A stretch of 21,708 bases of DNA from a virus. Position 1 is the first letter of the stretch, and each line of letters opens with the position of its first letter. The notes under the pieces were generated by a model. That model ran no database searches, was not told the origin of the DNA, and saw only the letters and a list, made by a program, of their open reading frames with translations. Below are positions 1-7,540 of this stretch, one piece after another. The DNA is taken from positions 1 through 21,708 of the IMG/VR virus record IMGVR_UViG_3300030106_004100. One strand, written 5' to 3'. The position numbers and the translations under genes were made by a program.

Positions 1-251
1 ACACCTTTTTGAGTACCAACTGAAAGAGTTACGCTTTGCTCTGTTACGTCTTGCGACGAAAGAGTTGCGCCAGTTCTAACAGTAAACTCGTTAGGAAGTC
101 GGATTTTTAAGTCCGATCCAATTTTAGCCCCACTTTGAGCGTACTGGTCATCATATTGCCGATTGATCGTACCAATGAAGTTTAGCTTCTGATGTAGTAT
201 CGCAAGGGCTTCTTTCGTGATTATGCTCGGTGTGAGCAATGAATTAGCCAT
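1..251 (-). CDS. Major capsid (coat) protein, P22 gp5-like family, N-terminal part only
   Basis: This is the first 83 or so codons of the coat protein; the rest lies beyond the left window edge. It starts with ATG at 251 and begins MANSLLTPSIITKEALAILH. That opening, followed by a NRQYDDQYA segment and a KIGSDLKIRLPNEFTVRTG strand region, matches my memory of the P22-like coat family in marine podoviruses, where the N-terminus is a helix leading into the HK97-fold spine. The product would form the icosahedral shell on scaffold cores. It lies 10 bases after the scaffold gene, the usual portal-scaffold-coat order. Family recognition is by eye from an N-terminal fragment, so confidence is good but not complete. 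Confidence 0.82.
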   Translation of the reverse strand, partial: MANSLLTPSIITKEALAILHQKLNFIGTINRQYDDQYAQSGAKIGSDLKIRLPNEFTVRTGATLSSQDVTEQSVTLSVGTQKG

Positions 252-261
252 GTCAATTTAC

Positions 262-1134
262 CTATTTAATATAGCCCCTTGCTCTTCGATATTCTTCAGG
301 AGACATCTTATCCAAGTCCTTAGCGACTTTTCCTTTAGGTGTCACCGTCTTCGAGGGCGCAGGAGCGTTAGTAGTATTAGCACGACGTTTTCTGGAGTTC
401 ACTTGTAACGCTGTTGAGATTCTTATCAAATCATCTCTAGCGTCTCTATCACTTTTAGCGTTCAGAGCGTTGGCAATCTTTAAGTTCTTGCCAAGGTAAT
501 ACGCAACATCAGGGCCATTCGGCAATTCAACAATCGTCCTTGCCACCAAATCACTTTGATGAAAATTAGGGTTAGTGACGGTTTCGTTGAAGTCCTTATA
601 GTCGATAGCAAAAGCGTTAGATTTCTCTATAAACTCTTGAGACGCAATTTGTGCCTTCTGAGCTTGTAATTGAGCAATCTGAGCTTGTTGCTGCTGTTGC
701 ATCACCTGCTGCACGTTCTGAGCATTGAGGTTCGAGGTGTACTGCAGAACTGCTTGTTGATGTCTTGCTTCGTCGTAGTCGTAGTCTTCAAGTCTCGGAT
801 AGGCTTGTGGCGCATCCTGAGCTTGAGGCTGACTCTGAGCCTGTAAGTAAGCAACTTGCTGTTCTAGTTCTTGTACACGAGTGTTCGCCTCGTTTTTTTG
901 TCGTGCCAGTTGTGAGATTCTTTCTTGAACAGAGTTACGCTTTTTTTGCTTTTCCTCTGCTACTTGTTCGGGTGTCTCGTCCCCGGATGACTCTTCTGCT
1001 TTTTTCTCCTCGGTTTCTGGAGTTTCTACTGCTTCAGAGGTTTCGCCCTGTTCAGGCTCGGGAGCATCTTGTTCGGCTTGCTCGATTTCCGTCGGCAATA
1101 TTTCAGCCTCAGCGATTGCTGCATCAGTTTCCAT
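262..1134 (-). CDS. Capsid scaffolding protein
   Basis: 290 aa, immediately upstream of the coat gene. The N-terminal third (about residues 1-65) is extremely acidic and rich in Glu, Ala and Pro. It is followed by a Gln-rich coiled coil at about 80-175 (many QAQ and QQQ stretches) and a basic C-terminus ending in KDLDKMSPEEYRRARGYIK. Such a composition, helical throughout with a positively charged C-terminal tail, is typical of P22-type scaffolds, whose C-terminal helix pair binds the coat protein. A GGAG ribosome binding site (about 1144-1148) sits some 9 bases before the ATG at 1134. The protein should form the temporary core of the procapsid. The functional call rests on position and composition, since scaffolds diverge fast in sequence. 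Confidence 0.8.
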   Translation of the reverse strand: METDAAIAEAEILPTEIEQAEQDAPEPEQGETSEAVETPETEEKKAEESSGDETPEQVAEEKQKKRNSVQERISQLARQKNEANTRVQELEQQVAYLQAQSQPQAQDAPQAYPRLEDYDYDEARHQQAVLQYTSNLNAQNVQQVMQQQQQAQIAQLQAQKAQIASQEFIEKSNAFAIDYKDFNETVTNPNFHQSDLVARTIVELPNGPDVAYYLGKNLKIANALNAKSDRDARDDLIRISTALQVNSRKRRANTTNAPAPSKTVTPKGKVAKDLDKMSPEEYRRARGYIK

Positions 1135-1160
1135 ATGAGTACGTCTCCACGAATGTTTAC

Positions 1161-1180
1161 CTTGCTAAGAGGGCAGCAAG
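1161..1180. other. Small stem-loop between ART-like gene and scaffold gene
   Basis: CTTGCT at 1161-1166 is the reverse complement of AGCAAG at 1175-1180, with an 8-base loop. It lies in the 79-base gap between the stop of the 467-aa gene and the scaffold start. There is no following T tract on the transcribed strand, so it is not a standard terminator. It could tune or process the message before scaffold and coat. A six-pair stem can arise by chance. Confidence 0.25.
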
Positions 1181-1213
1181 TAAGCCCACGCTTTTACGGT
1201 GCGTTAGACCGAA

Positions 1214-2617
1214 TTAAGCTATGTTCCTAAATCTTTGATCTAAGATGCTTGATAATATGTTCGAACTGTCTTTTTTTTCTGGATCGAATTCTGCGTTGAT
1301 AGATCGTAACTGTTCAGGCTTGAGAAAGATTCTATGTTCTGCGCCTTCTACGCCTTCCATTTTAAACGTATCAGCATCCATCTTTATTGTGTCAAACCCT
1401 GCCTCTTCCAAAGCATTACGAAATACATCGTTGTTGACTAAATCTCCTGTTTCTGGATCTTCTGCATACATGGTGGATTTTCTCATTACCCTGTTAAGAT
1501 CCTGCGCTGATATGCCTTCATTATCAAAGGCTCTCATTCCAATGTCTTGAACTAATTGTTTATAGTCTTCGTTTGAAACTCTATTGTCTCGTTGCAATGC
1601 TTCTAAAAAATCTACTAACTCGCCTTCTGGTAAAAGATCTAAACTATCATCAAAAGCAAGCTCTCTAGCTCTGTCTTCTAGTACCTCGTCAAATTCTGCT
1701 TTTGTGTCAAAATCTGATTCACTGGTTCCTCTGTAATATAGATCGTCTTTTGCTTCATCTAAATAATCTTTAAAATCCATTTCTGGTTGTTTGTAGCTGA
1801 GAGTTGGGTTATCTCCGTATGTTCTTATGTCAAAAACCTTTTCTGATCTTCCCATCATAGGATAGATAACGCCTAGATTTTCTCCTTTTACTTCGCTTCT
1901 TGCTTGTTGTAAAACTTCAGGGTCATTGTAATCCCTGTCAGTTTCATCTGCGATTCTTTCGGCTCTAAGTTGTATTTTGTTGGTTAAGTCTGGCCCTTCT
2001 CCTGCGTAATTTATACTTGCATCATCAGGCGAGGTCGTGGTGTAGATTGCTCGTCCTACGTAACCTTCAGGAGACATTTTTTCTAAATCAAGTTCTTCAA
2101 TGTCAAAGGTGCTACCAATATACAAAGGCTCGTCATCAAAGCCCATTTCTTTCGCTCTTTGCATCCGAGAGGCGGTGTCCATTGGCAGCCCTGACAGTCT
2201 TCTTACAGCTGGGATCATCATCGCCATTGAGCCAAGTTCTCTCGCAGCGTCCTCGCCTAGTGTGCTTTGTACTCTAGGAATGATCTCCTCATTTAAGACT
2301 TGAAAGGCTGTATCAAGTCCAACTGTGTCAGCTATCTGACTAACAGAGTTAATTAGAGACTGCATCCCTGCCTGACCCTCCATTGAGCGAGGGTTATAGG
2401 TGAGCATCTCTCTAACTTCGTCTGCGGCTGCTACTGCGTCACTCAGTGGTCTTTGCTTGTCTTCTATTGTGTTAAGAGAACCTAAACCAACCGCAAGGGC
2501 AGGAACCTCGGCAGCAATCGCAGAACCAACTGTCATAGCTGGCTCGATGATGCCTAAAAGACGGTTTACACCATCACCGCCCCTTTGTTCCATTCTGGGA
2601 GCAAGTTGATTAGCCAC
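1214..2617 (-). CDS. ADP-ribosyltransferase-like 'polyvalent' protein (ART-PolyVal type), probable injected effector
   Basis: 467 aa, GTG start at 2617 overlapping the preceding stop by 8 bases. The N-terminus (20-50) is hydrophobic and Ala/Gly-rich. Residues 148-206 read SRMQRAKEMGFDDEPLYIGS, then a GYVGRAIYTTTSPDDASINYA stretch. This resembles the phage/plasmid ART fold, in which LYHGT and GxGIYxT..A..YA carry the His and Tyr of the H-Y-E motif. The C-terminus (about 426-454) has RIFLKPEQLRSINAEFDPEK followed by DSSNILS, a tail I recall from ART-PolyVal proteins (F.P.qIRS..A.FDP...S.nLLa). The middle is a long acidic insert. The expected His is Ile168, so activity may be altered or lost. 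Family members are thought to be delivered with phage DNA to modify host proteins. Recognition is by motif memory only. Confidence 0.6.
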   Translation of the reverse strand: MANQLAPRMEQRGGDGVNRLLGIIEPAMTVGSAIAAEVPALAVGLGSLNTIEDKQRPLSDAVAAADEVREMLTYNPRSMEGQAGMQSLINSVSQIADTVGLDTAFQVLNEEIIPRVQSTLGEDAARELGSMAMMIPAVRRLSGLPMDTASRMQRAKEMGFDDEPLYIGSTFDIEELDLEKMSPEGYVGRAIYTTTSPDDASINYAGEGPDLTNKIQLRAERIADETDRDYNDPEVLQQARSEVKGENLGVIYPMMGRSEKVFDIRTYGDNPTLSYKQPEMDFKDYLDEAKDDLYYRGTSESDFDTKAEFDEVLEDRARELAFDDSLDLLPEGELVDFLEALQRDNRVSNEDYKQLVQDIGMRAFDNEGISAQDLNRVMRKSTMYAEDPETGDLVNNDVFRNALEEAGFDTIKMDADTFKMEGVEGAEHRIFLKPEQLRSINAEFDPEKKDSSNILSSILDQRFRNIA

Positions 2618-3041
2618 TTGCAGACAATAGACTGCTTAGACGATTAGTCGGATTCTGGCCTTGCATTTGCCCCATACGACTTGCGAGTCGTTGGATACGC
2701 TCCATCCTACTGCCTTGTCCTGACATTCCGGGCATCTCGCCCATGCCACGCATTTGACCCATTCCTCTACCTGCTGGTTCTCGATAGGGAATGAAGGTTT
2801 GTAAGCCTGTACTTGGATCAATCACGATCTGGTATTTCTTGCCGTCTTTACCAGTGACCATTTGCATCGGATTCATAGGTAGCTCAGGCATATTCGTTTG
2901 AGGCGTTGACGAAGGCAAGGCCGTGCGAGGTATAGTCATTTGATTAGCAAGTGCAGTAGCTCCTGCCGTACCTACTGGTGGGTTTTCCCTGCGAGACATA
3001 ACCAAGTCTTGGGCAGGGGTTCGGTTCATAGGTTGATTCAT
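2610..3041 (-). CDS. Met/Gly/Gln-rich small protein, unknown function
   Basis: 143 aa, no recognised domain. The ATG at 3041 overlaps the stop of the preceding 38-aa gene (ATGA). The N-terminal 60 residues are Pro/Thr/Met-rich and look disordered. A short ordered patch at about 62-90 (MVTGKDGKKYQIVIDPSTGL) could form a beta hairpin. The C-terminal 50 residues are a low-complexity run of GMGQMRGMGEMPG-like and RMGQMQGQ repeats. It sits between the basic mini-protein cluster and the ART-like gene, inside the head operon, so a minor virion or head-interior role is possible. No function can be assigned from the sequence. Confidence 0.6.
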   Translation of the reverse strand: MNQPMNRTPAQDLVMSRRENPPVGTAGATALANQMTIPRTALPSSTPQTNMPELPMNPMQMVTGKDGKKYQIVIDPSTGLQTFIPYREPAGRGMGQMRGMGEMPGMSGQGSRMERIQRLASRMGQMQGQNPTNRLSSLLSASG

Positions 3042-3154
3042 TTGTCGTAACCGCCCTTTTTCATTTTCTTTTTTTTGCCGCCCATACGAGCTTTCTTTGC
3101 TGCTTTCATTCCTGCTTTGGTGTAAGGGAACTTCCTACCTTTGACCATTGGCAT
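3038..3154 (-). CDS. 38-aa Lys-rich mini-protein
   Basis: Too short for usual ORF cut-offs but well supported. The ATG at 3154 is preceded by a strong AGGAGAG site about 5 bases upstream, and the TGA overlaps the next ATG. It begins MPMVKGRKFPYTKAGMKAAK and ends in a poly-Lys, Gly-rich tail. Lys plus Arg make up 15 of 38 residues (about 39%). I recall similar MPMV..KKFPYT..GK..AKKA peptides in head operons of marine phages, function unknown. Nucleic-acid binding or neutralising charge on packaged DNA is a plausible role, but this is inference. Confidence 0.65.
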   Translation of the reverse strand: MPMVKGRKFPYTKAGMKAAKKARMGGKKKKMKKGGYDK

Positions 3155-3164
3155 AACGTCTCTC

Positions 3165-3419
3165 CTATTTTCTGAATCGTCTGGTTTTCTTTGCTATCTT
3201 CTTTGGTTGTGCTGAAGTCTTTTTGCCTTTCTTTATATCGGCTCGTTTCTTGCGAGTTGTTGCTGCGTATTCTTTATCTGACATTGCCTTGATAGCTGCG
3301 GAGGGCAGATAACGCTCCCCGGTGGCTTTCTTGCCTTGCGTTGATGGCTTGCCTGACTTTGTGCGCCACTTCTGCGCAGTCCACTTTTTTAAACTCTTCT
3401 GTGATTTTTTGAGAGCCAT
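3165..3419 (-). CDS. Very basic small protein (DUF5872-like)
   Basis: 84 aa, about 36% Lys plus Arg (23 Lys, 7 Arg). Visible signatures are KKWTAQKWRTKSGKPSTQGK, then ATGERYLPSAAIKAMSDKEY, then AATTRKKRADIKKGK and a QPKKIAKKTRRFRK tail. I remember this pattern (KW.TKSGKPS..ATGERYLP..AI..L...EYAATTRKKR) as a small domain shared by marine phages and some giant viruses, which I believe is catalogued as DUF5872, but I cannot verify the number. The motif is too conserved for a mere charge-neutralising peptide, so a defined fold is likely. Third in the run of basic mini-genes between portal and ART-like protein (2nd to 6th head-operon genes after portal). Confidence 0.72.
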   Translation of the reverse strand: MALKKSQKSLKKWTAQKWRTKSGKPSTQGKKATGERYLPSAAIKAMSDKEYAATTRKKRADIKKGKKTSAQPKKIAKKTRRFRK

Positions 3420-3533
3420 TTATTTCTTCTTTTTGCGTTTTAACTTTTTAAAGTCTGCGCCTGTAATTTTTGTCCTTGGCTTTGCTACTCTTGCGAGTTT
3501 CTTTTGTTTAGAAGAATACTTTTTAAATGGCAT
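3420..3533 (-). CDS. 37-aa extremely basic mini-protein
   Basis: ATG at 3533 shares a base with the previous stop (TAATG), and its own TAA at 3420-3422 abuts the next gene's ATG at 3419. It begins MPFKKYSSKQKKLARVAKPR and ends in LKRKKKK. 17 of 37 residues are Lys or Arg (46%). Peptides with the pattern KKYS.KQK.LARVA.PR.KITGADF..L are, as far as I remember, recurrent in marine phage head operons. The conserved central GADF segment suggests a specific partner. Function unknown; DNA contact inside the capsid is one possibility. Confidence 0.68.
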   Translation of the reverse strand: MPFKKYSSKQKKLARVAKPRTKITGADFKKLKRKKKK

Positions 3534-3742
3534 TAGTCTCGATAGCCTCCACCTTTCGCTTTATATTGCTTTGCGAGCATTTGTGCTTTTCTTGCCGTCC
3601 ATTGTCCTCGGCTGCCGCCCTTGTTCCCTGCTTTGATCTTATTAAAAAGATTCTTTCGCATGGTAGGCTTAGTGTAGTTACCAGCCTCATTAACACGAGA
3701 CTTTGTTTTCTTTTTTGCTTTGGTTTTTCGCTTTACGACCAT
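3533..3742 (-). CDS. 69-aa basic protein with GNYTKP...QWTARKAQMLAK motif
   Basis: 22 of 69 residues are Lys or Arg (32%). A poly-basic N-terminus (KRKTKAKKKTKSR) is followed by a conserved-looking core: VNEAGNYTKPTMRKNLF, then IKAGNKGG, then GQWTARKAQMLAKQYKAKGG. I recall this core as a recurrent stand-alone module in aquatic phages and some eukaryotic viruses, of unknown function. The gene overlaps the preceding 96-aa gene by 10 bases and is followed by the 37-aa gene with a one-base overlap, so it is translated as part of a tight cassette. Confidence 0.72.
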   Translation of the reverse strand: MVVKRKTKAKKKTKSRVNEAGNYTKPTMRKNLFNKIKAGNKGGSRGQWTARKAQMLAKQYKAKGGGYRD

Positions 3743-4023
3743 TTTGTTTTATCTGCCCAAAATGCTGCTGACATTTTGCCTTTTGCTATGTTTTTTGCGT
3801 GTCTTGCTTTGAAAGACTTTCTTTTGTTTTTCATCGCTTGACTCTCGCCTTTCTTTGGTGCGCCAGCAGTTGAGGCTCCTTGTTGTCCAAATCTGATCGT
3901 TTTGATCTTGTCGCCTTGCTTTGCCACGACAATGTGAGACTTCTTCGGGTGGTTAGGTGTTCGCTTTGGTTTGTTGAATCCTGTAACTCCTGCCCTCGTA
4001 AGTCTGGGATCTTTTTTTCGCAT
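3733..4023 (-). CDS. 96-aa basic protein, RFGQQG / KGKMSAAFWADKTKW motifs
   Basis: About 28% Lys plus Arg. Motifs in order: DPRLTRAGVTGFNKPKRTP near the N-terminus, then SHIVVAKQGDKIKTIRFGQQ around 29-48, and a C-terminal KSFKARHAKNIAKG followed by KMSAAFWADKTKWS. The IRFGqqG..g..K and ARHaknI.KGK.SAAyWAdk.kW patterns are widespread in marine phage and plankton-virus genomes in my memory, always unassigned. First gene after the portal (10-base gap), heading the basic mini-protein cassette. Position suggests expression with head proteins; the role is unknown. Confidence 0.72.
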   Translation of the reverse strand: MRKKDPRLTRAGVTGFNKPKRTPNHPKKSHIVVAKQGDKIKTIRFGQQGASTAGAPKKGESQAMKNKRKSFKARHAKNIAKGKMSAAFWADKTKWS

Positions 4024-4033
4024 TAACTTTGCC

Positions 4034-6010
4034 TTAAATAACTGGGAGTCCTACCGACTGACGTAATCTCATTTGAGCGATCTGTTTAGATTCTAAGTCT
4101 TCCTGCGCTTCTGCGAGCTTCATTTGCTCAACCGCTGTTTTAACAGTGTTCATTGATGCTTTGCTCTCTCGTTCGATTGCCTCGGCTCTTTCGGTCGCTA
4201 CTTCTGCTTGTTTTAATGCGAGTTCTAACTGCGCTGCTTGTTGCTCCAGTTGCTTGCTTGCCTGTATTTGGGACTGAAGCGCAACGGCCTCCTCTTGGTT
4301 AGGCTCTATGATTCCTGCTTTGACTCCTGCGCTTCTAAGACGTTTGATTGCTTCATCGCCTCCCACTAGATCAAGGTTTTGGAATAAGATGTCTCCAACC
4401 AACTGACTCATGGCAGGGTTTTGAGCAATCATCGAGGACAGTTGTTCTGCTGTCTCTTGCTTGCGAGTTGTAAAGGATGGGCCGCTTGCGATCTTGATAT
4501 CGTAGTTTCCTACGTTCAAATCCATTGTCTTGACGAATGTCCCGGTCTGAGCGTCCATCAAAGTCTTGTTTACTTGAACTGTCTCTTCTCGCTCGTCTTC
4601 GCCTATGATTCTGATTGTTCTTTCGGTGTCGTACACAGCAGGGATCATATCAATCATAATCCTTCCGGCTAACTCCATTGAGTCGATTAACTGATCTTGG
4701 TACTCGAAGTTAGACATCTCGCCCTGAAACTGTCTCCGGCCGATTGCTATGCCTGACGTCTCTTGACCTTGCTGCCCGAGGTTTGCATCAAATATCCCGG
4801 TGGTTGCTTTGATGTCCTCGGCTGCGAACTGAGCATCTTGTAAGAGTCCGGGTGATCCTTGAGCCGGGGATTCTCTATAGGGTTTCTGCCCTTGGTCAAA
4901 ATTAAACTGAAGAACTGGATCGTTTGAAACCATCATGTTCTTCCACTTGGACTCGTGCCCTTTGATCATGGCAGGGGTCACAAAGTATGGCTGTTTAGGC
5001 GTGAGGGCTGTAACCTCGACTGCTACGCTTCGAGAGTAGTTATAAAGCCTCTGAGCGTCCTTAGCTTTGCGTACAATGCCCCTTGTGATGTATTTTCCGT
5101 TTATGTTGGAAGTCTTACCAAACATCGGCACAAGAGGAATAAATCTTCCGACACACTCAACCTCTTCAAGTATCTCCATGCCGCTGATCTTGAATCGCTC
5201 TAGCTTTCGCTTCTGAACCTTTCTTGTCTTGCCTAACGTGATGCCTTGTAAATTTAACTCGTCCCTGACTGGCTGGACTTCTTCCAAGTCTAGGACTCGT
5301 CCGTCTGACAGTTGGACTAACGTTCTTTCTTCGTTCACGATTCTGAAGTAATCAGCTACTCGTACAAAGTCCTCACTGACCCATGAATCCATATTCCCAG
5401 TTGTAGTGAAATCGCTCTCACCGGGATAAGACTCTGCTTCGGGGTAAAGCCTTTCGAACTCCTTACGTTCCATGTCCTCAAACATAAAGCCAAATCGAGC
5501 CTCTTGAACGTGCTGCGCTTGGATAATCGGATCAAGGAGTACAGAAAAGGGATTCTTGATCTCTCGGAGGATGATGTCTTGATCCAGAGAAACGTCATCG
5601 ATGTAATCGTGATCTACCAGTAGACAACCCCACCCGGACTTAACCGCAAACTTAAATGCCGTTTTAAAGGCTTGTATGCCTCTCTGGTCGATTTGACGTA
5701 TTAAGCCTTGGTAGACTTCAGCTATGGCCTCATCGCCTTCCTCTGCGGCTCTGACTTTGACTGAGGGCATTTGTGCCATCTGGCCGCCAACAACTCGGTC
5801 AACAGATGCAGAGAGCTTGTCAAAAGTTAAGCAAGGACGATTGTGTCTTGATTCTCGGACTGAATCCTCCCACTGTCCTTCATCGTCATCAATAAACGAC
5901 ACATCCGCTACGGATTGCTCATAGATGTCTGACCACCCATCAGATGCCGTTTCAAAGCGTTCTAACGCCTCTTTGACAATCTCGTTTTGTTCTTCGCTAT
6001 TTCTCTTCAT
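4034..6010 (-). CDS. Portal protein, P22-type
   Basis: 658 aa from the ATG at 6010; P22 gp1 is 725 aa. The dodecameric portal sits at one capsid vertex, and is the DNA channel and terminase docking site. Family features are an N-terminal helix with RFETASDGWSDIYEQSVADV, a RPCLTFDKLSASVDRVVGGQ segment, VKVRAAEEGDEAIAEVYQGL, and the central GWGCLLVDHDY stretch. Later there is a FGKTSNINGKYITRGIVRKA loop and ETSGIAIGRRQFQGE, all consistent with the P22_portal family. The C-terminus is a long coiled coil (about 575-650), as expected for the barrel. The ATG overlaps the terminase stop as ATGA, which is why I prefer it to the GTG at 6016 (660 aa). Confidence 0.9.
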   Translation of the reverse strand: MKRNSEEQNEIVKEALERFETASDGWSDIYEQSVADVSFIDDDEGQWEDSVRESRHNRPCLTFDKLSASVDRVVGGQMAQMPSVKVRAAEEGDEAIAEVYQGLIRQIDQRGIQAFKTAFKFAVKSGWGCLLVDHDYIDDVSLDQDIILREIKNPFSVLLDPIIQAQHVQEARFGFMFEDMERKEFERLYPEAESYPGESDFTTTGNMDSWVSEDFVRVADYFRIVNEERTLVQLSDGRVLDLEEVQPVRDELNLQGITLGKTRKVQKRKLERFKISGMEILEEVECVGRFIPLVPMFGKTSNINGKYITRGIVRKAKDAQRLYNYSRSVAVEVTALTPKQPYFVTPAMIKGHESKWKNMMVSNDPVLQFNFDQGQKPYRESPAQGSPGLLQDAQFAAEDIKATTGIFDANLGQQGQETSGIAIGRRQFQGEMSNFEYQDQLIDSMELAGRIMIDMIPAVYDTERTIRIIGEDEREETVQVNKTLMDAQTGTFVKTMDLNVGNYDIKIASGPSFTTRKQETAEQLSSMIAQNPAMSQLVGDILFQNLDLVGGDEAIKRLRSAGVKAGIIEPNQEEAVALQSQIQASKQLEQQAAQLELALKQAEVATERAEAIERESKASMNTVKTAVEQMKLAEAQEDLESKQIAQMRLRQSVGLPVI

Positions 6011-7260
6011 GACCACTCACTCGCAAAGTCGAGTTCTTGAATATATGTGTCTTCCTCAAATGCTTGTGCAAACATTCGGAAGGCATCAGCCCCATTGCTT
6101 GCTGCGTTATGGAGAGGCACTTTTCTGAATGTGTCGTGTTTTTCATCGAACTGGTACTGATAGTTCGCAAGAGCTTCTAAACCTTCTTCGCAGTTTTCCT
6201 CATGGAACCAGCATGATTTAAATTTATCTCGCACCATCGCAATGCCATCTTCAACGCTTGCTATCCTCGGAACAGTTGTTATCGGATGCACTCCTAAGCC
6301 TTCTAAAATGTCTCTCCTGCTTCGGTTGTTGCTGCCTAACGAGATCACCTCAACATCGTGAGGCAGGTAGTGCGTTCCGTACAAATAGCCTTTTTCCTTG
6401 AGGACATGAGCGTAATGATCTAAGTCCACTAACCTATGTTCATAGTAATCAATGAATCTAAACTCTTTCCCAACTGCTTGCATGAACCATATTGCAGTCG
6501 AATCGTTACGACCGAGATCAAAAAATGTATGCACCTCAAGGCTTTCAACTGGAAACCAACAAATCCTACCCTCGTCTCTTGCTTGCTTGAGTTGATTTCT
6601 GTAGATGCTGCCATCCACGAATTGTTTTAGCTCGCCCTCATAAACATGGAGATATTCTTCCTCGTTCTGGTCTTTGAGGATTTGCATCTCTTCTGGGAGC
6701 GTTGTCTGACTAAAGTAAGGATTGTCCCGATAACTAACTTTCTTGACCATTGCGTTTTGCGGTGGATGCAGAACGAATCTCTGGTAGGCTGCGTCAGTCT
6801 TGTGTTCTGGATTGAAGCTAATCCAAATCTCGGATCCGGGCTTTCTGATTGAAGGTATCAACGTCCTCCAAGAGTTCTCACTAACAGAACTCGCCTCCTC
6901 TACCCAACAAAGGTCAATATTATCAATACTCTTGATCGACTGGATATTTGCAAGAAGTCCAGTGAAGATAAACGTCGTGCCATTTACCCCACGGATCTCG
7001 TTCTGAGTTACTTCGTAGAACCTTTCAAGTCCTAACGCTTCGATCCTTGATGCCAGGAGAGAGTGAACAGAGTCCTTAATTGATCTCTGAATCTCTCTGG
7101 CGCATAAAATTCTTTTTGGGCTTTCTGTTCCCTTGAGGAGAAGTGCTGACGCCATCTGTACAGACTTCCCGGCTCCTCGCCCTCCCCAATAGCATTTAAT
7201 CCTGTAAGGCTCGTACAGTTCTCTAAATGCCGTTGGGACTTTACGCTTCAGGGGTGTCAC
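6007..7260 (-). CDS. terL: Terminase large subunit (ATPase-nuclease), Terminase_3/PBSX type
   Basis: Motor and headful nuclease that packages DNA through the portal. Counting from the TTG at 7269 (420 aa), Walker A GGRGAGKS is at 29-36, Walker B IDLCWVEEA at 118-126, the coupling motif WISFNP at 149-154. The RNaseH-like nuclease domain starts near 247, with acidic residues in FFDLGRNDS (D251, D256), FIDYYE (D274) and LPHDVE (D305). There is no ATG near the start. The choice is GTG 7260 (417 aa, used here) or TTG 7269 (420 aa), both overlapping the preceding gene and lacking a clear ribosome binding site, so translation is probably coupled. The order small terminase, TerL, portal is standard. 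Confidence 0.92.
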   Translation of the reverse strand: MTPLKRKVPTAFRELYEPYRIKCYWGGRGAGKSVQMASALLLKGTESPKRILCAREIQRSIKDSVHSLLASRIEALGLERFYEVTQNEIRGVNGTTFIFTGLLANIQSIKSIDNIDLCWVEEASSVSENSWRTLIPSIRKPGSEIWISFNPEHKTDAAYQRFVLHPPQNAMVKKVSYRDNPYFSQTTLPEEMQILKDQNEEEYLHVYEGELKQFVDGSIYRNQLKQARDEGRICWFPVESLEVHTFFDLGRNDSTAIWFMQAVGKEFRFIDYYEHRLVDLDHYAHVLKEKGYLYGTHYLPHDVEVISLGSNNRSRRDILEGLGVHPITTVPRIASVEDGIAMVRDKFKSCWFHEENCEEGLEALANYQYQFDEKHDTFRKVPLHNAASNGADAFRMFAQAFEEDTYIQELDFASEWS

Positions 7261-7540
7261 TGAATTCAATTTGATATGCTGCTATCTGAACTGGGTAATC
7301 CTCATCCCCTGAAAGCTCTATACTCTTGAGATCAGGTAGATACTTACTTACAAGTTTAATCCTGCTGTCGATGGCTCCTTTGATACGACTTACTGCAACA
7401 CTGTCCATTTCAGTGTCCAGCTCCTCTAATTTGTTAATAGAATCAAGGACTTTCTCAAGGTGCTTCTGGTTGGCAAGTTGTTCTCGCAGACTATCCTGCC
7501 TGATCTTTCGATTCGTCTGCGCTCTGGTCATTGCCATCAT
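7241..7540 (-). CDS. Probable terminase small subunit
   Basis: 99 aa, mostly helical, directly upstream of and overlapping terL. The N-terminus (MTRAQTNRKIRQDSLREQLA) is basic and could bind DNA. It is followed by a helical part with LEKVLDSINKLEELD and the stretch RIKLVSKYLPDLKSIEL, a pattern I recall in small proteins encoded just before TerL in marine P22-like phages. A GGAAG site precedes two adjacent ATGs (7540 and 7537). A small terminase would recognise the packaging site and load TerL. The assignment depends on position, size and that remembered motif; no classical HTH is obvious. Confidence 0.5.
   Translation of the reverse strand: MMAMTRAQTNRKIRQDSLREQLANQKHLEKVLDSINKLEELDTEMDSVAVSRIKGAIDSRIKLVSKYLPDLKSIELSGDEDYPVQIAAYQIEFSDTPEA

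Noticed and set aside
765-1217. 150-codon plus-strand frame opposite the scaffold gene
   Set aside because: Antisense shadow of the Gln/Glu-rich scaffold coding sequence; the scaffold has the ribosome site and the family features.
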